A DNA stretch of 64,000 nt from Sphingomonas sp. UBA978 (GTDB taxonomy: Bacteria; Pseudomonadota; Alphaproteobacteria; Sphingomonadales; Sphingomonadaceae), in the NCBI RefSeq assembly GCF_002292295.1, contig NZ_DBBS01000016.1, forward strand, positions 5,730 to 69,729, written 5' to 3'. Position 1 is the first letter of the stretch. The number at the start of each line of letters is the position of its first letter. Made by a program: the position numbers and the translations under genes. The notes beneath the pieces were generated by a model. The model saw nothing but the letters and a program-made list of their open reading frames with translations, was not told the origin of the DNA and made no database searches. Below are positions 35,599 to 42,940 of this stretch, in pieces.

Positions 35599-35918
35599 GG
35601 CCGGGCCCAGTCGTAGCGGCGGCTGACGGTGCAGACGGTCACGCGATAGGAATCGTACCAGCGCGCCCGACCGGCATCGCGGATCGCGGCATGATCGGGA
35701 TGGTCGCGCCACGCGATCGCCGCCGCCTCGTCCGCCCAATAGCTGATCGTGATGCCGGCGCCGTCCGCGTCGCGCACGCTCTCGACCCCGCGATAGCCCG
35801 GCTGGCGGGCGGCGAGCGCGTCCATCACGACCGCCGCGGCATCATAACCCGCCGGGTCCGCCCCGTTGCGCCGCGAGGCGAAGATCACCGCCACCTCGCC
35901 GACCTGCCGCTGCTCCAT
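35595..35918 (-). CDS. antibiotic biosynthesis monooxygenase (ABM) fold protein
   Basis: A 107-residue dimeric alpha+beta-barrel protein. The pattern AVIFASRRNGADPAGYDAAAVVMDALAARQPGYRGVESVRDADG...ISYWADEAAAIAWRDHPDHAAIRDAGRARWYDSYRVTVCTV is characteristic of the ABM/YgiN superfamily, including the WRDHPDH loop also found in heme-degrading relatives. It is translated with the MFS gene (ATGA overlap), so it may process a compound that the transporter exports. The substrate is unknown. Confidence 0.85.
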   Translation of the reverse strand: MEQRQVGEVAVIFASRRNGADPAGYDAAAVVMDALAARQPGYRGVESVRDADGAGITISYWADEAAAIAWRDHPDHAAIRDAGRARWYDSYRVTVCTVSRRYDWARP

Positions 35919-36101
35919 GCCGATTCCTCTCCGTTATTTCTCCTCCTAGGGCGCCTCGCCGACAGGGCAAGCACGGCCGGCGTGCGGCGAACCGCGGCGC
36001 TTTACGCAACCGCACGTCTTGAAACGCGTTCGGGAAACGTGGCACGGGTGTGTCACCCGCGTGTCCACGCGGGACGATCACGCGACAACGACAGGATTCC
36101 G

Positions 36102-36713
36102 ATGCCCAGTCCGACCACCGCCGCCCGGCGCCATACCCGTCCTGCCGGCGTGCCGAGTCCGGTCGCGATGTTCTTCCAGGGCTTCCTGAAGCATCCGGTG
36201 ATGGTCGGTTCGATCATCCCCTCGTCGGACAAGCTGATCCGCAAGATGCTTTCCCCGGTCGACTGGGGCGCGTGCAAGCTGTTCGTCGAATACGGCCCCG
36301 GCGTCGGCACCTTCTGCCGCCCGATCCTCGAACGGATGGCGCCCGACGCGATGCTGATCGCGATCGACACCAATGCCGATTTCATCCGCTACCTCGATCA
36401 CACCATCACCGATTCCCGCTTCGTCGCGGTCGAAGGATCGGCGGCGGACGTCGAGCGGATCGTGCGCGAACACGGCCACGACCATGCCGACTACGTCTTG
36501 TCCGGCCTACCCTTCTCGACCCTGCCCGACGGCGTCGGCCCGGCGATCGCCGCGGCGACGCACCGCGTGATCCGGGTCGGCGGCGCGTTCCTCGTCTATC
36601 AATTCTCGCCCAAGGTGAAACACTTCCTCACCCCCCATTTCGACACGATCGATCACGACATGGAATGGTGGAACGTGCCGCCCGCCCAATTGTACTGGGC
36701 GTGGAAGGATTGA
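36102..36713 (+). CDS. class I SAM-dependent methyltransferase, phospholipid N-methyltransferase-like
   Basis: A 203-residue protein. SAM motif I is VEYGPGVGTF (about 65-74), motif II IAIDTNADFI, and post-I LSGLPFSTLP. The N-terminal FFQGFLKHPVMVGSIIPSS pattern is shared with PmtA-like and rRNA adenine methyltransferase-like proteins that modify phosphatidylethanolamine. The substrate is not proven. It sits divergent from the ABM/MFS operon and just before a MarR gene. Confidence 0.8.
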   Translation: MPSPTTAARRHTRPAGVPSPVAMFFQGFLKHPVMVGSIIPSSDKLIRKMLSPVDWGACKLFVEYGPGVGTFCRPILERMAPDAMLIAIDTNADFIRYLDHTITDSRFVAVEGSAADVERIVREHGHDHADYVLSGLPFSTLPDGVGPAIAAATHRVIRVGGAFLVYQFSPKVKHFLTPHFDTIDHDMEWWNVPPAQLYWAWKD

Positions 36714-36802
36714 TCGCAGCCGTTTCGTTCTGCGACATTATCGATCACCAAATAAGCAAACAGCGCTTTTCATTTATCGGGCGTTAAGGTAGCGGGTCCG
36801 TT

Positions 36803-37288
36803 ATGGACGGACAAAAGCTATCCTCGGCCCTGTTCCTGCATGATTCCGCGATCCGGCGGGGTATGGAACTGATGATCTTCGCCCAGTCCCGTTTCGTCCG
36901 CAGCGCCGACGAGAAGTTGGCGGAAATGGGGTTGGGCCGCGCGCATCATCGGGCGATGTATTTCATCAGTCGCAAGCCCGACATCACCGTAGGCGAATTG
37001 CTGACATTACTTGGCGTTACCAAGCAGTCGCTGGGCCGGGTGATGAAGGATCTGGTCGACCGCAATCTCGTCCAGATGCGTCATGGCGATCTCGATCGCC
37101 GGCATCGCCTCCTCCGGCTGAGCGAAACCGGCTCTGCTCTGGAAAAGGCGCTGTACGAAGAACAGCGGGAAAAGATGGCGCAGGCCTATTCGCATGCCGG
37201 ACAGGATGCGGTCGCCGGATACTGGACCGTGCTCGAAGCGCTGATCCCGGAGGCGGCACGCGTCCACGTCGACGCGCTGGGCCGCTAG
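36803..37288 (+). CDS. MarR family transcription regulator
   Basis: A 161-residue winged-helix regulator. The DNA-binding core is ITVGELLTLLGVTKQSLGRVMKDLVDRNLVQMRHGDLDRRHRLLRLSETG, with DRRHRLLRL as the wing (D-R-R is the MarR signature). It could repress the upstream methyltransferase or itself; the 89-base gap is AT-richer than its neighbourhood (ACATTATCGATCACCAAATA) and should hold its promoter. Ligand unknown. Confidence 0.9.
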   Translation: MDGQKLSSALFLHDSAIRRGMELMIFAQSRFVRSADEKLAEMGLGRAHHRAMYFISRKPDITVGELLTLLGVTKQSLGRVMKDLVDRNLVQMRHGDLDRRHRLLRLSETGSALEKALYEEQREKMAQAYSHAGQDAVAGYWTVLEALIPEAARVHVDALGR

Positions 37289-37298
37289 ACCGCTCCCG

Positions 37299-38468
37299 CT
37301 ATTCGTCGATCCCGAAATTGAGCCCGCGCGACACGCCGGGATCGACCACCGCGATCATCAGATAGGCGAAGAACTGCCGCACGCGCTGCACCACGCCGGT
37401 ATGCGCCTTGTACCATGCCTTGGTGATCGGTTGCGACCGCGCGATCTCTCCCTCAATATAGCCGCGGACATGGTCGGCAAAGGCGCGATCCTCGATCCGC
37501 AGCATCAGCTCCAGGTTGATGAACAGGCTGCGCATGTCGAAATTCGCCGATCCGACATGCACCGCGTCGTCGATCACGTACAATTTGGTGTGCAGCTTGG
37601 TCGGCTGGTATTCGAACAGCTGCACGCCCTTGCGCAGCAATCCGGCATAGGTGAAGCGCGCCGCGGCGATCGTCGCATTGTTGTCGGACTTGGACGCGGT
37701 GACGACGCGCACCTTCGCCTTGCGCCGTCCCGCCTTGTCGAGCCGGCGCAGGATCGTCGGCGACGGTGTGAAATAGGCGGCGATGATGTCGATACGCTTG
37801 CCGCGGCGCAGGTCGTCGCGCACCGCCCGCGCCCAGGGCGACAGCCGCCGCGTCGGGCCGCCGATCAGCCAGCGCGTCAGCCCCTTGGTTTCGCTCCATT
37901 GCGACAGCGCACGATTGAGCGGGCGGACCTTGCCCTTGGGGCTCTTCAACCAGTCGTGCAGCGCGTCGAAATAGCCCGCGAGCCGTCCAGCCGCCGGCCC
38001 CTCGACCAGCAGGCCGAGGTCGCGCCACGCCTCCTGCGCCGGGGTGCCGAAATAATCGTCCTCGACGTTGAAGCCGCCAATGATGATCCGCTGCCGTTCG
38101 GTATCGGCATCCGCCAGGGCCAGCTTCTGATGGTTGCGCAGCAGGTAGCGGCGGCCGAGCCGCGGCGCGAACCGGCAGACCGAGACGCCCGCGTCGCGCA
38201 ACGGCGCGTAAAACGCCTCGTCGGTTTCGCTGCCGAAGCCGTCGACGACCAGCGCGGTGGCGACGCCGCGCTCCGCCGCCGCGATCAGCGCCGCATTGAC
38301 CCGCCGCCCGGTCTCGTCGTCGGCATAGATGTAATAGAGGATGCGCAGGTCGACGCGCGCATGGGCGATGAGTTCGAGCAGCGCATCCAGCCGCCGCGGG
38401 CCGGTATCCAGCAGGGTCAGGCGGTTGCCGTCCACCGTGAACGTGGGTTGGGGGGCGGGCGCGTCCAT
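37299..38468 (-). CDS. phospholipase D-type cardiolipin synthase
   Basis: A 389-residue protein with two PLD half-sites: HQKLALAD...GGFN in the first half (about 116-140) and HTKLYVIDD...GSANFDMRS in the second (about 304-325). Each half retains the HxK catalytic pair and the following GG/GS-x-N. There are no N-terminal membrane helices, so it resembles the ClsB/ClsC type rather than ClsA. It would join phospholipids to form cardiolipin. It converges with the MarR gene with only ten bases between stops. Confidence 0.85.
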   Translation of the reverse strand: MDAPAPQPTFTVDGNRLTLLDTGPRRLDALLELIAHARVDLRILYYIYADDETGRRVNAALIAAAERGVATALVVDGFGSETDEAFYAPLRDAGVSVCRFAPRLGRRYLLRNHQKLALADADTERQRIIIGGFNVEDDYFGTPAQEAWRDLGLLVEGPAAGRLAGYFDALHDWLKSPKGKVRPLNRALSQWSETKGLTRWLIGGPTRRLSPWARAVRDDLRRGKRIDIIAAYFTPSPTILRRLDKAGRRKAKVRVVTASKSDNNATIAAARFTYAGLLRKGVQLFEYQPTKLHTKLYVIDDAVHVGSANFDMRSLFINLELMLRIEDRAFADHVRGYIEGEIARSQPITKAWYKAHTGVVQRVRQFFAYLMIAVVDPGVSRGLNFGIDE

Positions 38469-38602
38469 CGGGCCATGCTGTGGCCGTTGGGGCGTGGCGG
38501 CACAAGGTGCCGGGGTGCGCGGGGCCGATTTTCTTGACTTCGCCGCCGTCCTTGCCTAGGCCCCCGCCTTCACTGCATCGGTATTTGCGAAGGAAAGCGT
38601 CC

Positions 38603-38947
38603 ATGGCGCGCGTTACCGTCGAGGATTGCGTCGACAAGATTCCCAACCGCTTCGATCTGGTCCTGTTCGCCGCCCAGCGCGCGCGTCAGATCTCGGGCGG
38701 CGCGGAACTGCTGCTCGATCGCGACCGCGACAAGAACCCGGTCGTCGCGCTGCGCGAGATCGCCGACGAGCTGGTCCGCCCCGACAACCTCGAAGAGGCG
38801 GTGGTGAACAGCCTGCAGCGCGTCCAGATCGACGACGAGGACGAGGTCGACGCGGTCGGTTCGCTGTCGGCATCGGCCGAGGCCCTGCGCCTGACCGCCG
38901 CCGCCCCGCCGCGCAACCAGAATCTCGGCGCCGATTACGACGGATGA
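38603..38947 (+). CDS. rpoZ: RNA polymerase omega subunit
   Basis: A 114-residue omega subunit. The N-terminal MARVTVEDCVDKIPNRFDLVLFAAQRARQIS is the family signature and DKNPVVALREIADE completes the RNAP-binding part. The C-terminal tail of about 50 acidic residues is typical of alphaproteobacteria. Usually spoT/rel follows, but here a repeat-rich gap and rlmE (opposite strand) follow instead. Confidence 0.95.
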   Translation: MARVTVEDCVDKIPNRFDLVLFAAQRARQISGGAELLLDRDRDKNPVVALREIADELVRPDNLEEAVVNSLQRVQIDDEDEVDAVGSLSASAEALRLTAAAPPRNQNLGADYDG

Positions 38948-38954
38948 CCGGTCA

Positions 38955-39343
38955 GCGGATTAGCGAAGCTAATCCGCGTCTCGGGCCGGTCCACGGCCAG
39001 CGGGCGCCAAGCCCGACTGACGACGCGGCTTCGCCGCGTCGTTTGCGTTTGGGGGATCGGTCACCCGAGCCGATCCGCGGGCCGCAGGTTCGGCTGACGG
39101 CGCGGCATCGCCCCGTCGGTAGTGCTTGGGCGATGTGTATCCCCGAATGCGTCATCCCCGCGCAGGCGCGGATCCAGACGCGCCGGCCGCGCCCTTCCTG
39201 AATCGGCGTCAGTGCTTCCGGATCCCCGCCTGCGCGGGAACGACGTAGGGGGAGGCCCGCCGCGGCGAAGCCGCGTCGTCAGTCGGACCTGCGGCCCGCT
39301 GGCCGGGGTCGCCACGCGACGCGGATTAGCGTCGCTAATCCGC
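38955..39343. repeat. nest of inverted repeats between rpoZ and rlmE
   Basis: No gene is visible in this gap of about 387 bases. Two arms of about 87 bases (38955-39041 and 39257-39343) are imperfect inverted copies. Each arm starts with a GCGGATTAGC/GCTAATCCGC hairpin and includes a perfectly shared 24-base block (39012-39035 and its mirror). A third, diverged copy lies at about 39083-39120 (CGCGGGCCGCAGG...CGGCGCGGCATCGCC). A further inner pair, GTCATCCCCGCGCAGGCGCG at 39152-39171 and its mirror near 39222-39243, belongs to the family at 29563. The last four bases of the outer right hairpin overlap the rlmE coding end, whose stop codon is part of it. Confidence 0.8.
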
Positions 39344-40006
39344 TTGGCGACCTTTGAACCCCTGCGCCACCACGAACCATTCGACCGATCCCTTGCGGCT
39401 CGACGGCGGCTTGGCGTGCTTCACCGTCTTGAAGTTGCGCTTCATTTCCGCGATCAGCTGTGAATCGGCACCGCCGGCGAAGACCTTGGCGACGAACGAT
39501 CCGCCCTTGTCGAGCACATCGACCGCGAAGGCCAGCGCCGTCTCGACCAGCGCCATCGTCCGCAGCGCGTCGGTCTGCGGGTGGCCCACCGTGTTCGCCG
39601 CCATGTCCGACAGCACCAGATCGGGCGCGCCGCCCAACGCCTCCATCAGCCGGTCGGGCGCGGCATCGTCCATGAAGTCCATCTGGAAGATGGTGACGCC
39701 GTCGATCGGATCGACCGGCAACAGGTCGATGCCGACCACGGTCGCCTTCGGCGCCTGCCGCCGGATCACCTGGCTCCAGCCGCCCGGGGCGATGCCGAGG
39801 TCGACGACCCGCCGCGATCCGCGGATGATGCTGAACCGTTCGTCGAGCTCGATCAGTTTGTACGCGGCACGGCTGCGATAGCCCTCCGCCTTGGCGCGCT
39901 TGACATAGGGGTCGTTGAGCTGGCGTTCGAGCCAGCGCGTCGATTGCGCGGTGCGCCCGCGCGCCGTCTTCACCCGCGTCCGCAGGCCACCACCGTCGCG
40001 GCTCAT
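39335..40006 (-). CDS. rlmE: 23S rRNA (uridine-2552-2'-O) methyltransferase RlmE/FtsJ
   Basis: A 223-residue RrmJ family enzyme. The K-D-K-E tetrad is present: Lys in YRSRAAYKLIELDE, Asp in LVLSDMAANTVG, Lys in GGSFVAKVFAG and Glu in KGSVEWFVVAQGF. SAM motif I is VVDLGIAPGGWSQ. It methylates U2552 in the 23S A loop, a late 50S assembly step. The stop codon lies within a dispersed palindrome, so the last residues (RQAD) may derive from repeat insertion. It follows the Ppx/GppA gene across a 49-base gap filled by a 12-base tandem repeat. Confidence 0.94.
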   Translation of the reverse strand: MSRDGGGLRTRVKTARGRTAQSTRWLERQLNDPYVKRAKAEGYRSRAAYKLIELDERFSIIRGSRRVVDLGIAPGGWSQVIRRQAPKATVVGIDLLPVDPIDGVTIFQMDFMDDAAPDRLMEALGGAPDLVLSDMAANTVGHPQTDALRTMALVETALAFAVDVLDKGGSFVAKVFAGGADSQLIAEMKRNFKTVKHAKPPSSRKGSVEWFVVAQGFKGRQAD

Positions 40007-40020
40007 ATTCTGTTCCTTGT

Positions 40021-40067
40021 TACGGTCGGGGTCACGGTCGGGGTCACCATCGGGGTCACGGTCGCGG
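40021..40067. repeat. 12-bp tandem repeat, four units
   Basis: The unit is approximately TCACGGTCGGGG, repeated almost four times with small changes (TACGGTCGGGG, TCACGGTCGGGG, TCACCATCGGGG, TCACGGTCGCGG). It fills the space between ppx and rlmE and enters the last four codons of the Ppx/GppA gene (stop 40056-40058). Confidence 0.75.
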
Positions 40068-41111
40068 ACTGCCCATCAGGCGCCGCAAGATGCCCTCGCG
40101 GATGCCGCGGTCGGCGATGCCGAGCCGCTCGGCGGGCCACAGATCGAGGATCGTCTCGAGGATCGCGCAGCCGGCGACGACCAGATCGGCCCGCTCGGAG
40201 CCGATGCAGGCCAGCTGCGCGCGTTCGCGCACCGACTTTCGGGACAGGTCCGCGCTGATCCGCCGCATCGCCGCGGACGGCACGATCAGCCCGTCGACCT
40301 GCGCGCGGTCGTAATGGCTGAGGCCGAGATGGACGCTGCCGAGCGTCGTCACCGTGCCGCTGGTGCCGAGCAGACGCGGCCGCATCACCTTCTTCGGCAG
40401 GCGGGCGGCGAAACCGGCGAAGCTGTCCGTGACGATCCCGCGCATCCGCTCATAGGCCGCCAGCCGGGCAGCCTCGCCCCCCAGCACGTTATCGCCGCCG
40501 CCGGCATGTTCGGTCAGCGACACCACGCCCCAGGGCGCCGAATGCCAGTCGAGCACCCGCGGCATCGCGCCCCGCGTCGTGTCGATCAGCACCAGTTCGG
40601 TCGATCCGCCGCCGATGTCGAAGATCAGCGCGGGGTCGTCGCCCGGCTCGATCAGCGCATGGCAGCCGAGCACCGCCAGCCGCGCCTCCTCCTCGGCCGA
40701 AATGATGTCGAGGTGAATGCCGGTTTCGGCCAGCGCACGCGCGATGAATTCGGGGCCGTTGGCGGCGCGGCGGCACGCCTCGGTCGCGACCGAGCGCGCC
40801 AGTGTGACGTTCCGGCGCTTGAGCTTGTCCGAACAGACGCGCAGCGCCGCGATCGTGCGCTCGATCGCGGCATCGCTCAGCCGGCCGGTGGCGGCGAGCC
40901 CCTCGCCCAGCCGCACGATCCGCGAAAAGGCGTCGATCACCGCAAAGCCGTCGCCCTGCGGCCGGGCGATCAGCAGCCGGCAATTGTTGGTGCCGAGATC
41001 GAGCGCCGCGAACGCCTGCGCATCGGACCAGCGGCCGCGCTGCGGCCGGCCTGGCGCCGGACGGGCAGGGACATCCTGCCGGTACGGCATTCGGGCGGAA
41101 CCGTCCCCCAT
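40056..41111 (-). CDS. Ppx/GppA family exopolyphosphatase
   Basis: A 351-residue member of the ASKHA superfamily. The phosphate-binding loops are FAALDLGTNNCRLLIARP (N-terminal, preceded by a basic/proline tail) and ALIFDIGGGSTELVLID; a catalytic glutamate lies in ATEACRRAANG. The family hydrolyses polyphosphate or pppGpp; this short single-module form, without the C-terminal HD domain, is the common alphaproteobacterial type. It precedes rlmE on the same strand, a conserved pair in Sphingomonas. Confidence 0.88.
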   Translation of the reverse strand: MGDGSARMPYRQDVPARPAPGRPQRGRWSDAQAFAALDLGTNNCRLLIARPQGDGFAVIDAFSRIVRLGEGLAATGRLSDAAIERTIAALRVCSDKLKRRNVTLARSVATEACRRAANGPEFIARALAETGIHLDIISAEEEARLAVLGCHALIEPGDDPALIFDIGGGSTELVLIDTTRGAMPRVLDWHSAPWGVVSLTEHAGGGDNVLGGEAARLAAYERMRGIVTDSFAGFAARLPKKVMRPRLLGTSGTVTTLGSVHLGLSHYDRAQVDGLIVPSAAMRRISADLSRKSVRERAQLACIGSERADLVVAGCAILETILDLWPAERLGIADRGIREGILRRLMGSPRP

Positions 41112-41263
41112 AGCCGTGATAACTCTCTATTCTGTCTGCCTCACGGGACGATACCCGATCGGTGCTTGCCCCCTAGGTAGCGCGCGACAAGGCTTGCGAC
41201 AAGCCGAGGCGGTTTGGCGTGTTGACAGCCCTGCGCCTGCACCCTAAATGCGCCGCCTGCGAT

Positions 41264-41337
41264 TGCCCGATCCTCTAATGGTAAGAGAGCGGACTCTGAC
41301 TCCGTCAATCAAGGTTCGAGTCCTTGTCGGGCATCCA
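41264..41337 (+). tRNA. tRNA-Gln (anticodon CUG)
   Basis: A complete cloverleaf: acceptor TGCCCGA/TCGGGCA, D arm with CTCTAATGGTAAGAG, anticodon stem GCGGA/TCCGT with loop CTCTGAC (anticodon CTG, positions 34-36), T arm CAAGG TTCGAGT CCTTG, and an encoded CCA. The discriminator is T. Its last 17 bases are duplicated at 53257-53273, so it is the integration site of the following element and has been kept intact by it. Confidence 0.95.
41321..41337 (+). other. attL core of the integrated element
   Basis: TCCTTGTCGGGCATCCA, the 3' end of tRNA-Gln, is identical to 53257-53273. The bases on either side differ, so 17 bp is the exact identical core. Confidence 0.9.
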
Positions 41338-41390
41338 CTTACCAGCCGCTAAGGCGCTGGAAACATTCAACATTCTGTGATTCTCCGGGC

Positions 41391-41404
41391 GCCGGTTCCC
41401 ACAC
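41391..41404 (+). repeat. 14-bp direct repeat near left end (possible integrase arm site)
   Basis: GCCGGTTCCCACAC occurs here, 54 bases inside the left core, and again at 53113-53126, 130 bases inside the right core, in the same orientation. Identical short repeats near both ends are what integrase arm-type sites look like. Confidence 0.6.
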
Positions 41405-41426
41405 GGGGCCACCAGCACGGGTAAAG

Positions 41427-41449
41427 CCCGCCCGATCGCACCGGGCGGG
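41427..41449 (-). terminator. hairpin at the end of the leftward operon
   Basis: CCCGCCCG (41427-41434) and CGGGCGGG (41442-41449) form a perfect stem just beyond the last leftward gene (stop at 41456), with TTT following in the minus direction. Confidence 0.6.
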
Positions 41450-41455
41450 GATTGG

Positions 41456-41653
41456 TCAGCCTTCCGGGTCGGCCATCAAGAAAAGATCGTCAGACAATTT
41501 ATCAATCAGCGCCGTAATGCCGCTTACAGCCTGAGCGGCCAATCCGGTGCGTGGCTCGATTGCCAGCGCTTGAGCAAGGTAGTGGCTCAACCCCGCGGCT
41601 TCTGACGCAGCGACCCCGAGACGAGAAACTGCGTCACGTTCGCTATCAGTCAT
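41456..41653 (-). CDS. unknown 65-residue element protein
   Basis: A small, mostly helical, acidic protein (LGVAASEAAGLSHYLAQALAIEPRTGLAAQAVSGITALIDKLSDDLF). There is no membrane segment, cysteine or known motif. It is the last gene of a three-gene leftward operon, its ATG overlapping the preceding stop (ATGA). Not recognised; small operons at this position in prophages often carry accessory functions. Confidence 0.65.
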   Translation of the reverse strand: MTDSERDAVSRLGVAASEAAGLSHYLAQALAIEPRTGLAAQAVSGITALIDKLSDDLFLMADPEG

Positions 41654-41844
41654 GATTCGCTCCCCGCGTTCAGGATGTCATCCATTCGGGTCGACAGCTC
41701 GCCAAGCGTCTCCGAGATACCGCGCAAGGCGTCGGCCAGTTCGCCCGGCACGTCTGCGCCATAGCTTACCAATCTCGCGATTGCCGCCGTGTGGTCGAAG
41801 CGGCTGTTAAGGGCTTCCAGCGCTGCCCGATCGCCGGGCGTCAC
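41650..41844 (-). CDS. unknown 64-residue element protein
   Basis: Starts at GTG 41844, whose GTGA overlaps the stop of the preceding gene; the frame is open further upstream, but the coupled GTG is the better start. The sequence is helical with heptad-like spacing (DRAALEALNSRFDHTAAIARLVSYGADVPGELADALRGISETLGELSTRMDDIL), suggesting a coiled coil or helical bundle. The similar size and helical character suggest it may pair with its 65-residue neighbour. Function unknown. Confidence 0.62.
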   Translation of the reverse strand: MTPGDRAALEALNSRFDHTAAIARLVSYGADVPGELADALRGISETLGELSTRMDDILNAGSES

Positions 41845-42239
41845 TGCCGCACCCAGCCGTTGGAGGGCTTGCGGTCGTTGAGGTGATACACCGTCAGGCC
41901 GGCTACACGCGCAGGGCGGCACCGGGTCCGCTGAATAAAGCGGGCGTGAGCGCGCCGGACTTCCGGCAGGTCGTCCTCCCGCTCGTCATCGCCGTAGTGC
42001 ATCATCGTGCCGTATTCGAGCTGATCCTCAGCCCATGAACCCGGCTCACGATCGCTGTCGTCCGCTTCAAGGTCGTTGCCCTCTTCAAGGTCGGGATCGC
42101 CCCCAAGGTCGTCGAGGAACGCCATCAGGGCCTCGATCTGGTCGGCCACCTCCTTAGCGGCGGCACGCGGCCCAAGAGCGGCTGGTAGGTCGTATATCGG
42201 CAGGGGCTTAGCGCCCGCGATGATCTGCAATTGCAGCAT
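41841..42239 (-). CDS. unknown acidic 132-residue element protein
   Basis: First gene of the three-gene leftward operon. The middle is strongly acidic (DLGGDPDLEEGNDLEADDSDREPGSWAEDQ and HYGDDEREDDLPE), while the C-terminal 45 residues are basic with RTRCRPARVAGLTVYHL. Such a charge split could mimic DNA or bind a basic partner; this is an inference only. A GAGAG ribosome binding site lies in the arm of an inverted repeat (42248-42320). Confidence 0.68.
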   Translation of the reverse strand: MLQLQIIAGAKPLPIYDLPAALGPRAAAKEVADQIEALMAFLDDLGGDPDLEEGNDLEADDSDREPGSWAEDQLEYGTMMHYGDDEREDDLPEVRRAHARFIQRTRCRPARVAGLTVYHLNDRKPSNGWVRQ

Positions 42240-42597
42240 GGTTGGTACTCTCGGTTTCGGCCTGTCACAGCCTTTCCCGGTATCGGACCGGGCGCCGGGA
42301 GGGTGACAGCCGGCCGAGAGACCGGTGGGACGATTTTACCCGAAGGCTATTGCATGGCGCCCCACTCCCGGACATAAGGGTCCGGTCAGCCGCGGACGCC
42401 AATCCACGCTGTCTACTTCGGCGCTTATCCCTCGCCAAAGGGAAAGCTGCCTATCTCGGTCCGAGCTGTCACACTCAGCGACCTAGATGCACTTAACCAA
42501 ATCGTTGCGCAAGTCCTCACCTCGCCAAAGGGGAGGCTTTCGCGCGTCTGCGATCCTGATAGGCTAGCGTCCTGTTCGTTCATCAGGAGATGCAGCT
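42240..42597. promoter_or_regulatory. divergent control region inside the element
   Basis: These 358 bases separate the leftward three-gene operon from the rightward two-gene operon, and no convincing gene is seen. CTCTCGG (42248-42254) plus CTGTCAC (42262-42268) are mirrored by GTGACAG (42303-42309) and CCGAGAG (42314-42320); the left arm covers the leftward ribosome binding site. Further right, CCTCGCCAAAGGG occurs twice (about 42430-42442 and 42520-42532), a direct repeat at 90-base spacing. Both promoters should be here. Confidence 0.5.
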
Positions 42598-42759
42598 TTG
42601 ACCACCGGGATTCGAAACGAGGTGCTTCGCCTCGCCAAGGAAGGGCACGACCCTAAGGACTTCTCCCCCGGCAGCTTGGAGACGGTGAAGGTCGAGAGCA
42701 GCGGCGACGGTCCGACGATCGTCACTTTCCGCTTCAGGCCGATGAACCCGAAAGGCTGA
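42598..42759 (+). CDS. unknown 53-residue element protein
   Basis: A short gene starting at TTG 42598 behind AGGAGA. The protein begins TTGIRNEVLRLAKEGHDPKD and ends IVTFRFRPMNPKG: an N-terminal helix followed by two strands with VKVESSGDGPTIVTFRF, a compact alpha-beta design. Stop and next start are separated by four bases, so it forms a two-gene operon with the following small gene. Not recognised. Confidence 0.6.
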   Translation: MTTGIRNEVLRLAKEGHDPKDFSPGSLETVKVESSGDGPTIVTFRFRPMNPKG

Positions 42760-42763
42760 GCGC

Positions 42764-42940
42764 ATGTTGGTAACTCTCACCCGCCTTGATGGCGGCCCCA
42801 CCTCCGTCAACCCGAGCTTAATCAGATTTGCTCGGCCGCAAAGCGGCAACGATAATGCGACTATGCTCTACTTCGACAAGGAGCATTACATGATCGTGCA
42901 GGGTGATCTGGCGACTATCACGGATGCGTTGTCACGGTAG
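42764..42940 (+). CDS. 58-residue FlbD-like small protein
   Basis: Starts at ATG 42764, four bases after the preceding stop. The protein begins MLVTLTRLDGGPTSVNPSLI and ends VQGDLATITDALSR. The layout (start strand VTLTRLDG, then VNPSLI, then a strand and a final helix) resembles the small FlbD fold, where MIKLTRLNG and VN-LIEYIE occupy the same places. In flagellar systems FlbD acts in regulation, but here the gene lies in a mobile element, so only the fold is suggested. Confidence 0.6.
   Translation: MLVTLTRLDGGPTSVNPSLIRFARPQSGNDNATMLYFDKEHYMIVQGDLATITDALSR

Noticed and set aside
38955..39343. Possible CRISPR-like array in the repeat nest
   Set aside because: Copies are inverted and unequal, without regular spacers or cas genes.
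42242..42496. Rightward 84-codon frame in the element's control region
   Set aside because: Starts inside the inverted repeat, has no ribosome binding site and is rich in Arg/Ser; regarded as non-coding.
42583..42849. Leftward 88-codon frame in the element
   Set aside because: It is antisense to two short rightward genes with good ribosome binding sites and has no start signal.
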